The position numbers were made by a program, and so were the translations under genes. Shown here piece by piece: positions 43,514-52,530 of a stretch of 64,000 bases of DNA. This DNA comes from an uncultured Campylobacter sp. Lineage in GTDB: Bacteria > Campylobacterota > Campylobacteria > Campylobacterales > Campylobacteraceae. Position 1 is the stretch's first letter, and each line of letters starts with the position of its first letter. The stretch covers positions 65,591 to 129,590 of the forward strand of contig NZ_CALKZP010000028.1 of the NCBI RefSeq assembly GCF_938002845.1. Direction: 5' to 3'. Below the pieces are notes generated by a model. That model was not told the DNA's origin. It saw nothing but the letters and a program-made list of their open reading frames with translations, and searched no databases.

Positions 43514-45595
43514 ATGCAAAATTTTAAAATTTTACATGAGACCAAAACTAGACTACGCATAAAGGTCGCGGGCTTTAAAGGGCTCGATACGAGTGCACTG
43601 CAAAGAGTCGCTGCGAGGCTTGAAGGCGTAACGGAAGCTAGATTTAACGCTAAAATCGGCTCTTTGATCCTTAGGCTTGACGCTGGTGCGAATAAGGCAG
43701 GAATTCTAAAGCAACTTGCGGCTTTAAATTTAAGCGAGCTAAAATCAATTATCCCCGCTAACCATAAAAATTTGCCAAGCAAAAATGAATTTATCTTAGC
43801 GCTTCTTGCGTTGGGCGGAAATTTAATCTTCCGCGCTTCGCCTTTAGCGCGCGCATTTAGCATCGTGGCGTGCATGCCTATTTTAAAAGAGGGCATTAAA
43901 GAAAGCTTTCATCACGGGCTTACTTCAAAGGGCTTGGAGGCTGCTGCTGTAGGGATTTCGCTCGCGCGCGGAGATATCTTTGCTGCAAACAGCACCAACG
44001 CGATGCTCGCTCTTGGCGAATACATGGAGGAAAGCACCGTTTATAAAAGCGACGATCTAATCCGCGAGCTAGCCCGCCCGGACATCGCCGAGGCGTGGGT
44101 CGAGATAGATCAAGACGGCAAAAAGATCGAAGTCAAAATCGCAACTTCCAAGCTAAAGGTGGGCGACATTGTGGTCGTGGGCGCAGGCGACGTCATAGCC
44201 GTGGACGGGCACGTCGTAAGCGGCGAAGCGATGATAAATCAAGCCAATATGACGGGCGAGTCGGTCGCGGTGAAAAAATCTCGCGGCGATAGCGTGCTAA
44301 GCGGCACGATCGTGGAGGAGGGCAGGATCCGTATCTGGGCGGAAAACGTCGGCGAAAACACCTCCACGCAGCGCATCAAGCACTACATCACGGCATCTCT
44401 TAACGAGCGCTCCAGCATCGGCATGCATACGACCCACCTAGCCGACAAGCTCGTGCCGGTAACCTTCGGGCTTGCGGGCGTGTCCTATCTGATAAATCGA
44501 AATTTTATGACCGTGGCTTCGGTGCTACAGGCGGATTACTCGTGCGCGCTTAAGCTACCTACGCCGGTTGCTTTTAAGTCAAGCATTTCAAAGGCGGGCA
44601 AAAACGGGATTTTGATCAAAGGCGCCAAGGCCCTTGAGTCGCTTGCGAGCGCCGACACCTTCGTATTCGATAAGACGGGCACGCTTACGTACGGCAATCT
44701 GGAGGTCGCAGAGATCATATCGTTTGACGAGAGCTTTAGCAAAAACGATATTTTAAATTTAACCGCGAGCGCCGAGGAGCATTACTTTCACCCCGTAGCC
44801 GAGGCGATCGTGGATGCGGCTAAAAAGCACGGCTTTATCCACAAGCACCACGACGAGGTGGAATTCGTCGTCGCTCACGGCGTAAAGACCAGTATTGAGG
44901 GCAAAAAGCTCATCATCGGCTCGCGCCACTTCCTGGAGGATGACGAGATGATCTCGTTTGCGGCGCATGAGCAGACCGTCGATCTTGCGATGCAAAAGGG
45001 GCTCGCGCTGCTTTACATCGCATTTGACGGCAGACTTTTGGGGCTCATCGGACTTAGAGACGAAGTGCGCGCAAACGCCTGCGCCGTCATCGCTAGGCTC
45101 CGCGAGTTGGGCGCTAAACAGATCGTCATGCTAAGCGGAGACGTAAAATCAAAAGCCCACGCCGTAGCCAAAAAGCTCGGCGTAGATCGCTATTACGGCG
45201 AGCTGCTGCCGACGCAAAAGACCGAAATTTTAGAGCAGTTAAAAGCCGAGGGGCGAAAGGTGGTCTTCGTGGGTGACGGCATAAACGACGCGCCGAGCCT
45301 GATGAAGGCGGACATCGGCATCAGCATGCTAAACGGCGCAGAGATCGCCAAGGCTTCCGCGCAGATCGGACTTTTGAAAAACGACATCGAGGGCGTCGCG
45401 CAGGTAAAGGCGCTGGCTAACGACACACTGCGGCTCGTAAATCGAAATTTCAACGCCACCGTGGGGATAAATTCGATCATTTTATTTTTGGCGACCTTTG
45501 GCGCGCTAAGTCCCGTAGCTACGGCGCTGCTGCATAACGGCACGACGATAGGCCTACTACTGAATTCTATCAAAGGGGTAAAATTTGAGCATTGA
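43514..45595 (+). CDS. P1B-type metal ATPase with HMA2 N-terminus and SCALKLPTP motif
   Basis: A 693-residue transition-metal pump. The N-terminal ~80 residues are an HMA2-like domain (LHETKTRLRIKVAGFKGL ... RFNAKIGSLILRLD) without CxxC. P-type motifs are all present: TGES 247-250, DKTGT with Asp386, HP 426-427 in EEHYFHPVAEAI, GDGINDAP 587-594. The TM4 metal motif, however, is SCALKLPTP (343-351) rather than CPC, CPH or SPC. The last helix carries HNGTT near residue 674. I recall this type, P1B-6, as the ATPase of ferrosome (fez) clusters; the subgroup assignment is from memory. Metal and direction cannot be read directly, but Fe is a good guess. It is the centre of a seven-gene operon. Confidence 0.9.
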   Translation: MQNFKILHETKTRLRIKVAGFKGLDTSALQRVAARLEGVTEARFNAKIGSLILRLDAGANKAGILKQLAALNLSELKSIIPANHKNLPSKNEFILALLALGGNLIFRASPLARAFSIVACMPILKEGIKESFHHGLTSKGLEAAAVGISLARGDIFAANSTNAMLALGEYMEESTVYKSDDLIRELARPDIAEAWVEIDQDGKKIEVKIATSKLKVGDIVVVGAGDVIAVDGHVVSGEAMINQANMTGESVAVKKSRGDSVLSGTIVEEGRIRIWAENVGENTSTQRIKHYITASLNERSSIGMHTTHLADKLVPVTFGLAGVSYLINRNFMTVASVLQADYSCALKLPTPVAFKSSISKAGKNGILIKGAKALESLASADTFVFDKTGTLTYGNLEVAEIISFDESFSKNDILNLTASAEEHYFHPVAEAIVDAAKKHGFIHKHHDEVEFVVAHGVKTSIEGKKLIIGSRHFLEDDEMISFAAHEQTVDLAMQKGLALLYIAFDGRLLGLIGLRDEVRANACAVIARLRELGAKQIVMLSGDVKSKAHAVAKKLGVDRYYGELLPTQKTEILEQLKAEGRKVVFVGDGINDAPSLMKADIGISMLNGAEIAKASAQIGLLKNDIEGVAQVKALANDTLRLVNRNFNATVGINSIILFLATFGALSPVATALLHNGTTIGLLLNSIKGVKFEH

Positions 45596-45929
45596 AGATA
45601 AAATTTTGGATCTAAATTTTCAGCGCAAAGCAGCTAAAACGGCGCTCGGAGTGAGTATGGGCATCACGGCTCTAACCGCGCTGAATATGAACTCGCGCAT
45701 GTCACAGCTGCATAAAATTTCCGGGCTAGTGATGCTGGGATGCGCGATCTGGCACGCTAGCCTTTACGGCTCGCCGTACAGCGAGTTTTTGCAAAATAGA
45801 AAAGCAAAGAGTCAGGGCAGAAAGAGATCCGTAGCAAATTTAGCCTTGGAAAATCTGCCGGACGGCAAAAGCGCTCCTGCAAAAAGTGCTCCCGCGAAAA
45901 GAAAGCCTCGCGTGCGCAAAAGCGCCTAG
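45585..45929 (+). CDS. Small membrane protein with basic tail, last gene of the metal operon
   Basis: A 114-residue protein from a TTG start overlapping the ATPase stop by 11 nt. Two predicted helices follow a short N-terminus: ALGVSMGITALTALNM and HKISGLVMLGCAIWHASLYG, the latter with two His spaced like a membrane heme or metal site. The last ~45 residues are Lys/Arg/Ala/Pro-rich (PAKSAPAKRKPRVRKSA). Not a family I can name. The tight overlap with the ATPase argues for coupled expression and joint function. A hairpin terminator follows 85 nt downstream. Confidence 0.7.
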   Translation: MSIEDKILDLNFQRKAAKTALGVSMGITALTALNMNSRMSQLHKISGLVMLGCAIWHASLYGSPYSEFLQNRKAKSQGRKRSVANLALENLPDGKSAPAKSAPAKRKPRVRKSA

Positions 45930-46014
45930 CGGCATAGTGCGTCGCGGCTTTTGAAAGTGCAAAGATAAACTCTAAAGCCGCTAAATTTCTTTAAACGCAG
46001 CCGCCGAATGAAAC

Positions 46015-46047
46015 GTCGCAAGCGGTGAAATTTGCGCCGTTTGCGAC
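46015..46047 (+). terminator. Hairpin terminator closing the metal operon
   Basis: GTCGCAA (46015-46021) pairs with TTGCGAC (46041-46047). The inner GCGGTG and GCGCCGT arms extend it to 13 bp with two G-T pairs and a 7-nt loop. AT-rich DNA follows (AAATTTACTATTTTATT). Confidence 0.65.
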
Positions 46048-46117
46048 TAAATTTACTATTTTATTAATTATTTATCTATTTATCCATACAATTCCATCAA
46101 AATTTTAAGGAGAGACG

Positions 46118-46456
46118 ATGAAATTAGTTTTATTGTTTTCGATATTGGCTAGTCTTGCTTTGGGGCTTGATTGCAACGCCAAGACCTATTGCTCGCAGTT
46201 TAGCAGCTGCGAAGAGGCGACGCGGTATCTGCGAGAGTGTGGCAGGGCTCAGGAGGGCGGCACCCAGCATACCGATGGCGACGGCGACGGCGTGCCGTGC
46301 GAAAAACAGCTGTGCGGCCGTAATGGTCATAAATTTAGCGGATTTTCTAGCGCGCGCGATGAAAAGAGCGAAGTTTCAAATTTAAAGGGCGCTGCCGACT
46401 CATGCGGTGCGGAGAAATTTAATGGTAGCGTTATAGCTATAAAATTTGCTTCATAA
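46118..46456 (+). CDS. Secreted Excalibur-domain protein
   Basis: A 112-residue exported protein. Signal peptide MKLVLLFSILASLALG, then a ~45-residue Excalibur domain CNAKTYCSQFSSCEEATRYL ... HTDGDGDGVPCE, with the calcium-binding-like DxDxDG at 53-58 and conserved cysteines. Excalibur domains occur in envelope nucleases and surface proteins; the catalytic partner domain is absent here. Strong AAGGAGAG site. A good -10 is not obvious. Confidence 0.88.
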   Translation: MKLVLLFSILASLALGLDCNAKTYCSQFSSCEEATRYLRECGRAQEGGTQHTDGDGDGVPCEKQLCGRNGHKFSGFSSARDEKSEVSNLKGAADSCGAEKFNGSVIAIKFAS

Positions 46457-46568
46457 GTGCGAAATTTTATCTCGGCGCATCTTTAAATTTATAATATAAA
46501 GCGCGCCGCGATCTAATGCCGCTGTCCCGTCAAATTTGCATCGCTAGATTAAATTTCATTATAAGCGG

Positions 46569-46593
46569 GCCGATAAATTTTATGTTTATCGGC
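46569..46593. other. Perfect intergenic hairpin
   Basis: GCCGATAAA (46569-46577) and TTTATCGGC (46585-46593) make a 9-bp perfect stem with a 7-nt loop between the Excalibur gene and tgt. No T-tract follows on either strand, so it may be a binding site rather than a terminator. Confidence 0.45.
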
Positions 46594-46688
46594 TGCGGGC
46601 AGTATCCGTTACCGAAATTTTGATCCCAAACGCCTCATAAATCCTTATAAATTTACCAGCCTTTACCTGCCGCAAATTTAAATTTCGC

Positions 46689-46694
46689 TACAAT
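46689..46694 (+). promoter_or_regulatory. Probable -10 of tgt (TACAAT)
   Basis: TACAAT lies 57 bp before the tgt start codon, in otherwise AT-rich DNA. The ribosome site for tgt is AAAGGATC. Confidence 0.4.
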
Positions 46695-46750
46695 CGCTTT
46701 TTAAAATTTTGCGCCGAGTGCGCGCAAGAAGCAAAATTTAAAGGATCAAG

Positions 46751-47917
46751 ATGGATTTTACGATAGACGCCGCGGACGGCGCGGCGCGCGCCTGCACGAT
46801 CCGCACGGCGCATAGCACGATCCGTACCCCCGTTTTTATGCCGGTCGGCACCGTGGGCGCGGTCAAGGCGCTCGATGCGACGGACGTAGAGCGGCTCCTG
46901 GACGCGCAGATCATCCTCGCCAACACCTATCATATGTATCTGCGTCCGGGCTCGCGGATAGTGGCGGAGTTCGGCGGGCTGCACGGATTTACGAAATTTC
47001 CCCGCAGCTTTTTGACCGACAGCGGTGGCTTTCAGGCTTTCAGCCTGCGCGCAAACACCAAAAACGACGAGGGCGGCATAAAATTTAAAAGCCACATCGA
47101 CGGCAGTATGCATTATTTCACGCCGCGCTCGGTGCTGGATACGCAGTATGAGCTGAATTCCGATATTATGATGATTTTGGACGATTTGGTGGAGCTGCCG
47201 CGCGAGCCTGGCGCATTGAGCTGCGATGATAGATCGCGGCTTAAAAAGCGGGTCGATCTAAGCGTCGCGCGCACGATAAAATGGGCTCGCGAGGCGATAG
47301 ATTATCACGAGACCATGAAATCTCGCGGTCTGCACGCGCATCAAAACATCTTCGGTATCATCCAAGGCGGCACCGACCCGCAAGCTCGCAAATTTTGCGC
47401 CGAAGCGCTGTGCGAGATGAGCTTTGACGGGCTTGCTATCGGAGGGCTCAGCGTGGGCGAGAAAAACGAGCTGATGTACGACACGGTAGAAGCTATGATG
47501 CCATACGTCGATGCGGCGCGCCCGCGATATTTGATGGGGGTCGGCACGCCCGAAGATCTCGTCGAAAACGTCGCTCGCGGCGTGGATATGTTCGACTGCG
47601 TGATGCCTACGCGAAATGCGCGCAACGGCACGCTATTTACGAGCTTCGGCAAGATCAGCATCAAAAACGTGGGCTTTATCAGCGATCACGATCCGATCGA
47701 TCCGCACTGCGACTGCTACACGTGCAAGCGCTTCAGCCGCGGCTATCTAAATCATTTATTTCGCGCGCGCGAGCTTAGCTTTTACCGCCTCGCGAGCATT
47801 CACAATCTATACTATTACCTGCGCCTTGCCGCAGATATGAGAGAGGCGATCGTGCAAGGGCGGTTTGCGGAGTTTAGGCGTGAATTTTACGCCGCACGAA
47901 GCACGGCGCGAGATTAA
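46751..47917 (+). CDS. tgt: Queuine/preQ1 tRNA-ribosyltransferase
   Basis: Exchanges guanine for preQ1 at position 34 of GUN-decoding tRNAs. The 388-residue TIM-barrel enzyme shows the catalytic Asp in FLTDSGGFQAFSL, the substrate pocket GIIQGGTDPQARK, GLAIGGLSVGE, the nucleophile Asp in VDMFDCVMPTRNARNG and the zinc site CDCYTCKRFSRGYLNHLF. All key residues are present. In C. jejuni tgt adjoins the aroB block, and here it lies about 11 kb downstream of it. Confidence 0.97.
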   Translation: MDFTIDAADGAARACTIRTAHSTIRTPVFMPVGTVGAVKALDATDVERLLDAQIILANTYHMYLRPGSRIVAEFGGLHGFTKFPRSFLTDSGGFQAFSLRANTKNDEGGIKFKSHIDGSMHYFTPRSVLDTQYELNSDIMMILDDLVELPREPGALSCDDRSRLKKRVDLSVARTIKWAREAIDYHETMKSRGLHAHQNIFGIIQGGTDPQARKFCAEALCEMSFDGLAIGGLSVGEKNELMYDTVEAMMPYVDAARPRYLMGVGTPEDLVENVARGVDMFDCVMPTRNARNGTLFTSFGKISIKNVGFISDHDPIDPHCDCYTCKRFSRGYLNHLFRARELSFYRLASIHNLYYYLRLAADMREAIVQGRFAEFRREFYAARSTARD

Positions 47918-48235
47918 ATTTCAGCAGGCGAGGGCGTTTAAATTTGATATGCTAGTCAAATTTTACGCCGTAGCTGCGGTGACGGGGCGGAATTTAATAC
48001 GGCGTGCGGGCAGCTAAATTTAAACGCGACAAGATGCGCGGGCGATGAAATTTAATTAGCTGCGGAGCGAGGAGCTTATAGCGCGAAATTTAAAATTTTA
48101 ATGAAGCGGGGCGTGCCGGTAGGCTTTTTGAAATGAACCGCGTTAAGGCAAAATTTAGCCCCAGTTAAAATTTAGAGGGCTAAATTTAAATTTCATGAAT
48201 CTATGGGCGGCAGAAACTCTCGCTCCACTAAATTT
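47918..48235. other. Convergent spacer, AAATTT-rich
   Basis: Nothing but AAATTT-type words and the shared terminator at the right end is seen between the convergent tgt and the minus-strand membrane gene. Confidence 0.5.
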
Positions 48236-48286
48236 AAAAGGCTAAATTTAGTTGCGCGAGCGCTAGCTTAAATTTTAGCCTTTTTT
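48236..48286. terminator. Bidirectional terminator at the tgt / membrane-gene convergence
   Basis: AAAAGGCTAAATTTA (48236-48250) pairs with TAAATTTTAGCCTTTT (48269-48284) with one bulged base, enclosing a GC-rich loop; TTTTTT follows on the plus strand. The right arm is the last coding bases of the minus-strand gene, so its stop codon lies inside the stem. It should terminate both genes. Confidence 0.85.
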
Positions 48287-49410
48287 ATGCGGCGCAAACA
48301 GATGAACGAAAATATATAAAACGGCGCGGAGATTGCGAAAATAACGATGTGTTTCCACGCCATAGTATTAAAATCTATGCCGGTGCTTTGCGCGATCTGT
48401 GTCGGAAGCCCCGCAAATGCATCCATTAAGCCGATTGCGATAATAGCGCAAAGCTCCACCGCAAGCGCGATGAGAAACGGCAAGGAGCCCTTGGTCGTGA
48501 AGATGAGATACAAAAACGCCTTGAGCTTATAGCAATACGACAGCAGCCCAAACAGCGCCACGGCGATGCTAAAGATCGCTATGTAGGCGTCAAGTCCTAT
48601 GGTTTCGTTCTGCAAAACCGTGGCGACGACGCAGATTATCAAAAATATATTGTAGCTCGTGATCTGCCGCACTGCGTATTGATCGTGCCTGGCGGCCGAC
48701 AGGAAGATAAATACTTGATTTAGCGGCAGGATGTAGCTTAGCGCAAAAATCAGATATATAAACAAATCAAAGGTAAGCGAGACGGTGTTTTGATTGACAT
48801 ACTCTTCGATCTGCTTAAAAGACAGCAGCGACTCGGTGATCTGGGCCCTAAAAATCAAAGCGATGCCGATTAAAATAAGCGGCATAATGTAGGCCTTGAT
48901 ACCGCTCATCCGGATAGGGTTGGTGTAAATTTTACTTTCGAGGCTCTCGCCCTCGCGTAGATCATCGGTTTGGACGAACTCAAATCCAAAGAATTTCGGT
49001 TTTTTTGCACTAGCAGGCTTAGCTTTGCGGTTAAATTTAAATTTATTAAATTTTTTTGCGACCTTCGTTTCTTTTACGGCAGATATATCGTTTGCAATAT
49101 TTTCGGTAGAGCTTTGAAAGAATGGCGCTTCGGATACATTGTTTTCTGCGGAATTCTTATCGCCAAAAATTTCATCGTTTTGCTTTGCAGATTCTTTTGG
49201 CTGTGGGGCTACTTTTTGCGTTACGCGGTCTTTGGATTTAGAGCCCTCGACGCGCTTTATATTTATCGCGCTGGATGCTAGCGTGTCGAAGCTTACTTCA
49301 TCGCCGTCGGTTAGGCTAGGATCGCGCTCGCCTAGCATTTCGTAGCTATACTCGACCCCGCCCGTGGCGACTATGACATTTTCACCTCTGATAAATCCGA
49401 TAAGTCTCAT
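48268..49410 (-). CDS. Polytopic membrane protein with small N-terminal beta domain
   Basis: A 380-residue protein. Residues 1-55 (IGFIRGENVIVATGGVEYSYEML ... DGDEVSFD) look like a small OB/SH3-like beta fold. A charged, Lys/Glu-rich disordered stretch follows to about residue 155. About six hydrophobic helices complete the protein, ending with IKKAKI. I cannot name a family; similar proteins seem confined to Campylobacterota (I recall one beside tgt in C. jejuni). Expected location is the inner membrane, with the N-terminus cytoplasmic. Confidence 0.72.
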   Translation of the reverse strand: MRLIGFIRGENVIVATGGVEYSYEMLGERDPSLTDGDEVSFDTLASSAINIKRVEGSKSKDRVTQKVAPQPKESAKQNDEIFGDKNSAENNVSEAPFFQSSTENIANDISAVKETKVAKKFNKFKFNRKAKPASAKKPKFFGFEFVQTDDLREGESLESKIYTNPIRMSGIKAYIMPLILIGIALIFRAQITESLLSFKQIEEYVNQNTVSLTFDLFIYLIFALSYILPLNQVFIFLSAARHDQYAVRQITSYNIFLIICVVATVLQNETIGLDAYIAIFSIAVALFGLLSYCYKLKAFLYLIFTTKGSLPFLIALAVELCAIIAIGLMDAFAGLPTQIAQSTGIDFNTMAWKHIVIFAISAPFYIFSFICLRRIKKAKI

Positions 49411-49470
49411 ATACTAACATTCCCCGATTTTTTAATGAGAAATATTAGTCAAAATGAACTTAAAAAACGA

Positions 49471-51288
49471 TTATTCTACGGTGACGCTTTTGGCTAAATT
49501 TCGCGGCATATCCACGTCATTGCCAAGTCTGACGGAGATTTCAAGAGCTAGAATTTGTAAAATTATCATCATCTCAAAAAACTCGCTCATCGCGTGGCTC
49601 TGCTCGCTCGTTTTGATAAAATCATCCGCGATCTCTGGTTCTTCCGGGCTGATGGCTAAAATATACGCATCGCGCGCGGCAAGCTCTTCAACATTGCTTT
49701 TGGTTTTTTCGTAGAGCAAATGCTTTGGCATCAGCGCAACCGTAAAGAGATTAGAATCGGCAAGAGCGATCGGTCCGTGCTTCATCTCGCCGCTTGGATA
49801 GCCCTCCGCGTGCAGATAGGAGATCTCTTTGAGTTTGAGCGCGCCCTCAAGAGCGAGCGGATAGAAAATATCGCGCCCGATAAAGAAAAAGCCGTGTCCG
49901 TGCAGATAGTGCTTGCTCATGCGGTAAATTTTATCCTGCAAGCCGTCTTTGATCTTTAAAATTTGCGGGATATGAAGCATCGCCGAAATTTCAGCGGAAT
50001 TTGTGCGCGCCGAGATGACTTCGCGCAGATTTGCAAGATACACGACGAACATCCATAGCACCATAACCTGCGTCGCAAAAGCCTTCGTGGAAGCTACGCC
50101 CTTTTCGATGCCGGCGCGAGTGAGGATCACGCTGCCTGCCATGCGCACAATCGAACTATTATCGACATTGCAGATCGCAAGCGTCCTAAGACCGGCTTTT
50201 TTAGCGATATGCAGCGCCTCTAATGTATCGGCGGTCTCGCCGCTTTGCGAGATCACGATAAATAAGGAATTCTTGTTTAAAAATGGTTCTTTATAGCGGA
50301 ATTCGCTAGCAACTTCCACTTTCGTGCGGATTTTAGCGATGCGCTCGAAAAGATACGAACTTACGAGCGCGGCGTGATAGCTCGTGCCGCAGGCGCATAG
50401 CACGACCTCGTCGATGCCCTCAAACATCGCCTCGTCAAGTTCGTCAAATTTTATCTTGCCGCCCTTTATTACGCGCCCCATCATCGCTTCGGTTACGACT
50501 TGCGCTTGCTCGTAAATTTCTTTTTCCATAAAAAATCTAAAGCCCTCTTTTTGCGCATAGCCTTTATCTTTCGGAAGCTCGCTAAAGGCGCAATTATGCG
50601 GTTTAGAGTTTTTAAAAATGTCGATTTGCCCTAGTTTAGCGACGCCGTAAATTTGATCATCCAGATACGCGGCCGTATTCGCAAGCCCGATGAGCGGAGC
50701 GTCCGAGGAGCTAAAGAAAATTTCGTTTTTATCGTTTTTTGCGACGATCAGCGGAGCCGCGTTTTTAGCAAAGAAAATTTCGCCGGGTGCTGCCTTCGTG
50801 ATCAAAAGCGTTGCGTATGCGCCTTTTAGCCGTTTAATTGTGGCTTCATATGCCTTAAATGCGTCGTTACTAGCCTTGAAATTTTTTTCAAAAAGATGTA
50901 CGATCACTTCGGTATCGGTCTGGCTTAAAAATTTCACGCCGTCCGCTTCGAGCTCATCTTTTAGCTCGATGTAGTTTTCGATGATGCCGTTATGCACGAC
51001 GAAGCTAAAATCTCCAAAATGCGGATGCGCGTTAAGCTCGGTGGGCTTTCCGTGCGTCGCCCAGCGAGTATGTCCGATCGCAACGCCAAAGCCTTGCGAA
51101 GTGAAATCTTTCATCTTTTCTTCGAGATTATTTAGCTTGCCGACTGCTTTGAAATACTTTATATTCGCACTTTCGTCCATCACGGCAAGCCCTGCGCTGT
51201 CGTATCCGCGATACTCAAGTTCTTTCAGTCCGTTTATTATGATTTTTTTCTTTTCGGCATTTCCTATGTAGCCTACGATTCCACACAT
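49471..51288 (-). CDS. glmS: Glutamine-fructose-6-phosphate aminotransferase
   Basis: Makes glucosamine-6-phosphate for peptidoglycan and LOS. The 605-residue protein has the N-terminal nucleophile Cys2 (MCGIVGYIGN), glutaminase motifs GHTRWATHG and HNGIIENYIEL, two SIS domains (CGTSYHAALVSSY, SQSGETADTLEAL) and the C-terminal DMPRNLAKSVTVE. A GGAAAG ribosome site precedes it. No glmS ribozyme is expected or seen upstream. Confidence 0.98.
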   Translation of the reverse strand: MCGIVGYIGNAEKKKIIINGLKELEYRGYDSAGLAVMDESANIKYFKAVGKLNNLEEKMKDFTSQGFGVAIGHTRWATHGKPTELNAHPHFGDFSFVVHNGIIENYIELKDELEADGVKFLSQTDTEVIVHLFEKNFKASNDAFKAYEATIKRLKGAYATLLITKAAPGEIFFAKNAAPLIVAKNDKNEIFFSSSDAPLIGLANTAAYLDDQIYGVAKLGQIDIFKNSKPHNCAFSELPKDKGYAQKEGFRFFMEKEIYEQAQVVTEAMMGRVIKGGKIKFDELDEAMFEGIDEVVLCACGTSYHAALVSSYLFERIAKIRTKVEVASEFRYKEPFLNKNSLFIVISQSGETADTLEALHIAKKAGLRTLAICNVDNSSIVRMAGSVILTRAGIEKGVASTKAFATQVMVLWMFVVYLANLREVISARTNSAEISAMLHIPQILKIKDGLQDKIYRMSKHYLHGHGFFFIGRDIFYPLALEGALKLKEISYLHAEGYPSGEMKHGPIALADSNLFTVALMPKHLLYEKTKSNVEELAARDAYILAISPEEPEIADDFIKTSEQSHAMSEFFEMMIILQILALEISVRLGNDVDMPRNLAKSVTVE

Positions 51289-51396
51289 TTTGCTTTCCTT
51301 ATTTGAAATTTGGCGCCCATTTTACTACGCTATTTTAAATTAACAAAATTCGGCTCTAAATTTAGTCCGCTTATCCGTTTTGTAAGCAAAAAATTA

Positions 51397-51402
51397 TATA
51401 AT
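51397..51402 (+). promoter_or_regulatory. Probable -10 of mqnE
   Basis: TATAAT 28 bp before the mqnE ATG, in AT-rich DNA with a leading AAAAAATTA tract. Confidence 0.5.
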
Positions 51403-51429
51403 TAGCACAAAATTTGGCTTGGGAAATCG

Positions 51430-52512
51430 ATGGAAATTTTAGAAAAATTACAAAGCGGCGAGAGATTAAATTACGAAGACGGCGTGAAATTATGGGATTT
51501 GGATCTTTTCGATCTGGGCAAATTCGCATTTAAAATTCGCAAAGAAAAAAACGGCAAAAACGTCTATTTTAACGCAAATCGTCATATAAACCCTTCGAAT
51601 TTATGCGCAGATACCTGTAAATTTTGCGCATTTTCGGCGCACCGTAAGAACGAAAACGCTTACACGATGAGCGATGATGAGATCATGCGTATCGTGGACG
51701 AGACGGTAGCGCGCGGCACGAAGGAGATTCATATCGTAAGCTCGCACAATCCATTCGTTACGCCGCAGCAATATTTAGGAATTTTTAAAGCGATAAAGCA
51801 AAAATATCCGCTTTTGCACATCAAGGCGATGACCGCGGCGGAGATCGATTACTGGCGGCGAAAGTGGAAGATGAGCTACGAGGAGACGATAGAGCTGATG
51901 ATGCAAAGCGGCGTGGATTCGATGCCAGGCGGCGGCGCCGAAATTTTTGACGAGGATGTGCGTGATAAAATTTGCAAAGGCAAGGTCTCAAGCGAGCAGT
52001 GGCTGCAAATCCACTCGCTGTGGCATGCGCGCGGGCGCCAGAGTAACGCCACGATGCTCTTTGGTCATATCGAAAGCCGCGCTCACCGCATCGATCACAT
52101 CTTGCGCATCCGCGCGCTGCAAGATGAGAGCCTGGCTCGCGATAACGGCGGCGGTTTCAATGCCTTCATCCCGCTCGTGTATCAGCGCGAGAATAACTAC
52201 TTGGATGTGAAGGGCTTTTTGGGCTCGGTCGAAATTTTAAAAACGATCGCGATTAGTAGAATTCTGCTTGATAACGTCACGCATATCAAGGCTTACTGGG
52301 CGACCTCGACGTTAAGCTTGGCCCTCGTAGCGCAGGATTTCGGCGCGGACGATCTTGACGGCACGATTGAGAACGAAAGTATTCAAAGCAGCGCCGGCGC
52401 CGGCAGCAAAAAAGGGCAGAGTAAGCGCGATTTTATCGATATGATCAGCACCGCAGGCTTTGTGCCGGTAGAGCGCGACAGCTTGTATAATCAGATCGAA
52501 ATTTACGAATAA
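51430..52512 (+). CDS. mqnE: Aminodeoxyfutalosine synthase (MqnE)
   Basis: A radical-SAM enzyme that joins 3-(1-carboxyvinyloxy)benzoate to an adenosyl radical in the futalosine menaquinone pathway. The 360-residue protein has the CADTCKFC cluster motif (Cys59, Cys63, Cys66), HIVSSHNPFVT, GGGAEIFDEDVR and FIPLVYQREN, all specific to MqnE rather than MqnC. The C-terminal ADDLDGTIENESI and MISTAGFVPVERD also fit. It precedes a purine permease, and adenine/hypoxanthine-type bases are by-products of this route, so the neighbourhood could recycle them. Confidence 0.95.
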   Translation: MEILEKLQSGERLNYEDGVKLWDLDLFDLGKFAFKIRKEKNGKNVYFNANRHINPSNLCADTCKFCAFSAHRKNENAYTMSDDEIMRIVDETVARGTKEIHIVSSHNPFVTPQQYLGIFKAIKQKYPLLHIKAMTAAEIDYWRRKWKMSYEETIELMMQSGVDSMPGGGAEIFDEDVRDKICKGKVSSEQWLQIHSLWHARGRQSNATMLFGHIESRAHRIDHILRIRALQDESLARDNGGGFNAFIPLVYQRENNYLDVKGFLGSVEILKTIAISRILLDNVTHIKAYWATSTLSLALVAQDFGADDLDGTIENESIQSSAGAGSKKGQSKRDFIDMISTAGFVPVERDSLYNQIEIYE

Positions 52513-52530
52513 ATTCTAAAGGAGGAGCAA

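Noticed and set aside
43514..45595. Copper-exporting ATPase assignment
   Set aside because: The TM4 motif is not CPC and the N-terminal metal domain lacks CxxC, so CopA-type function is not supported.
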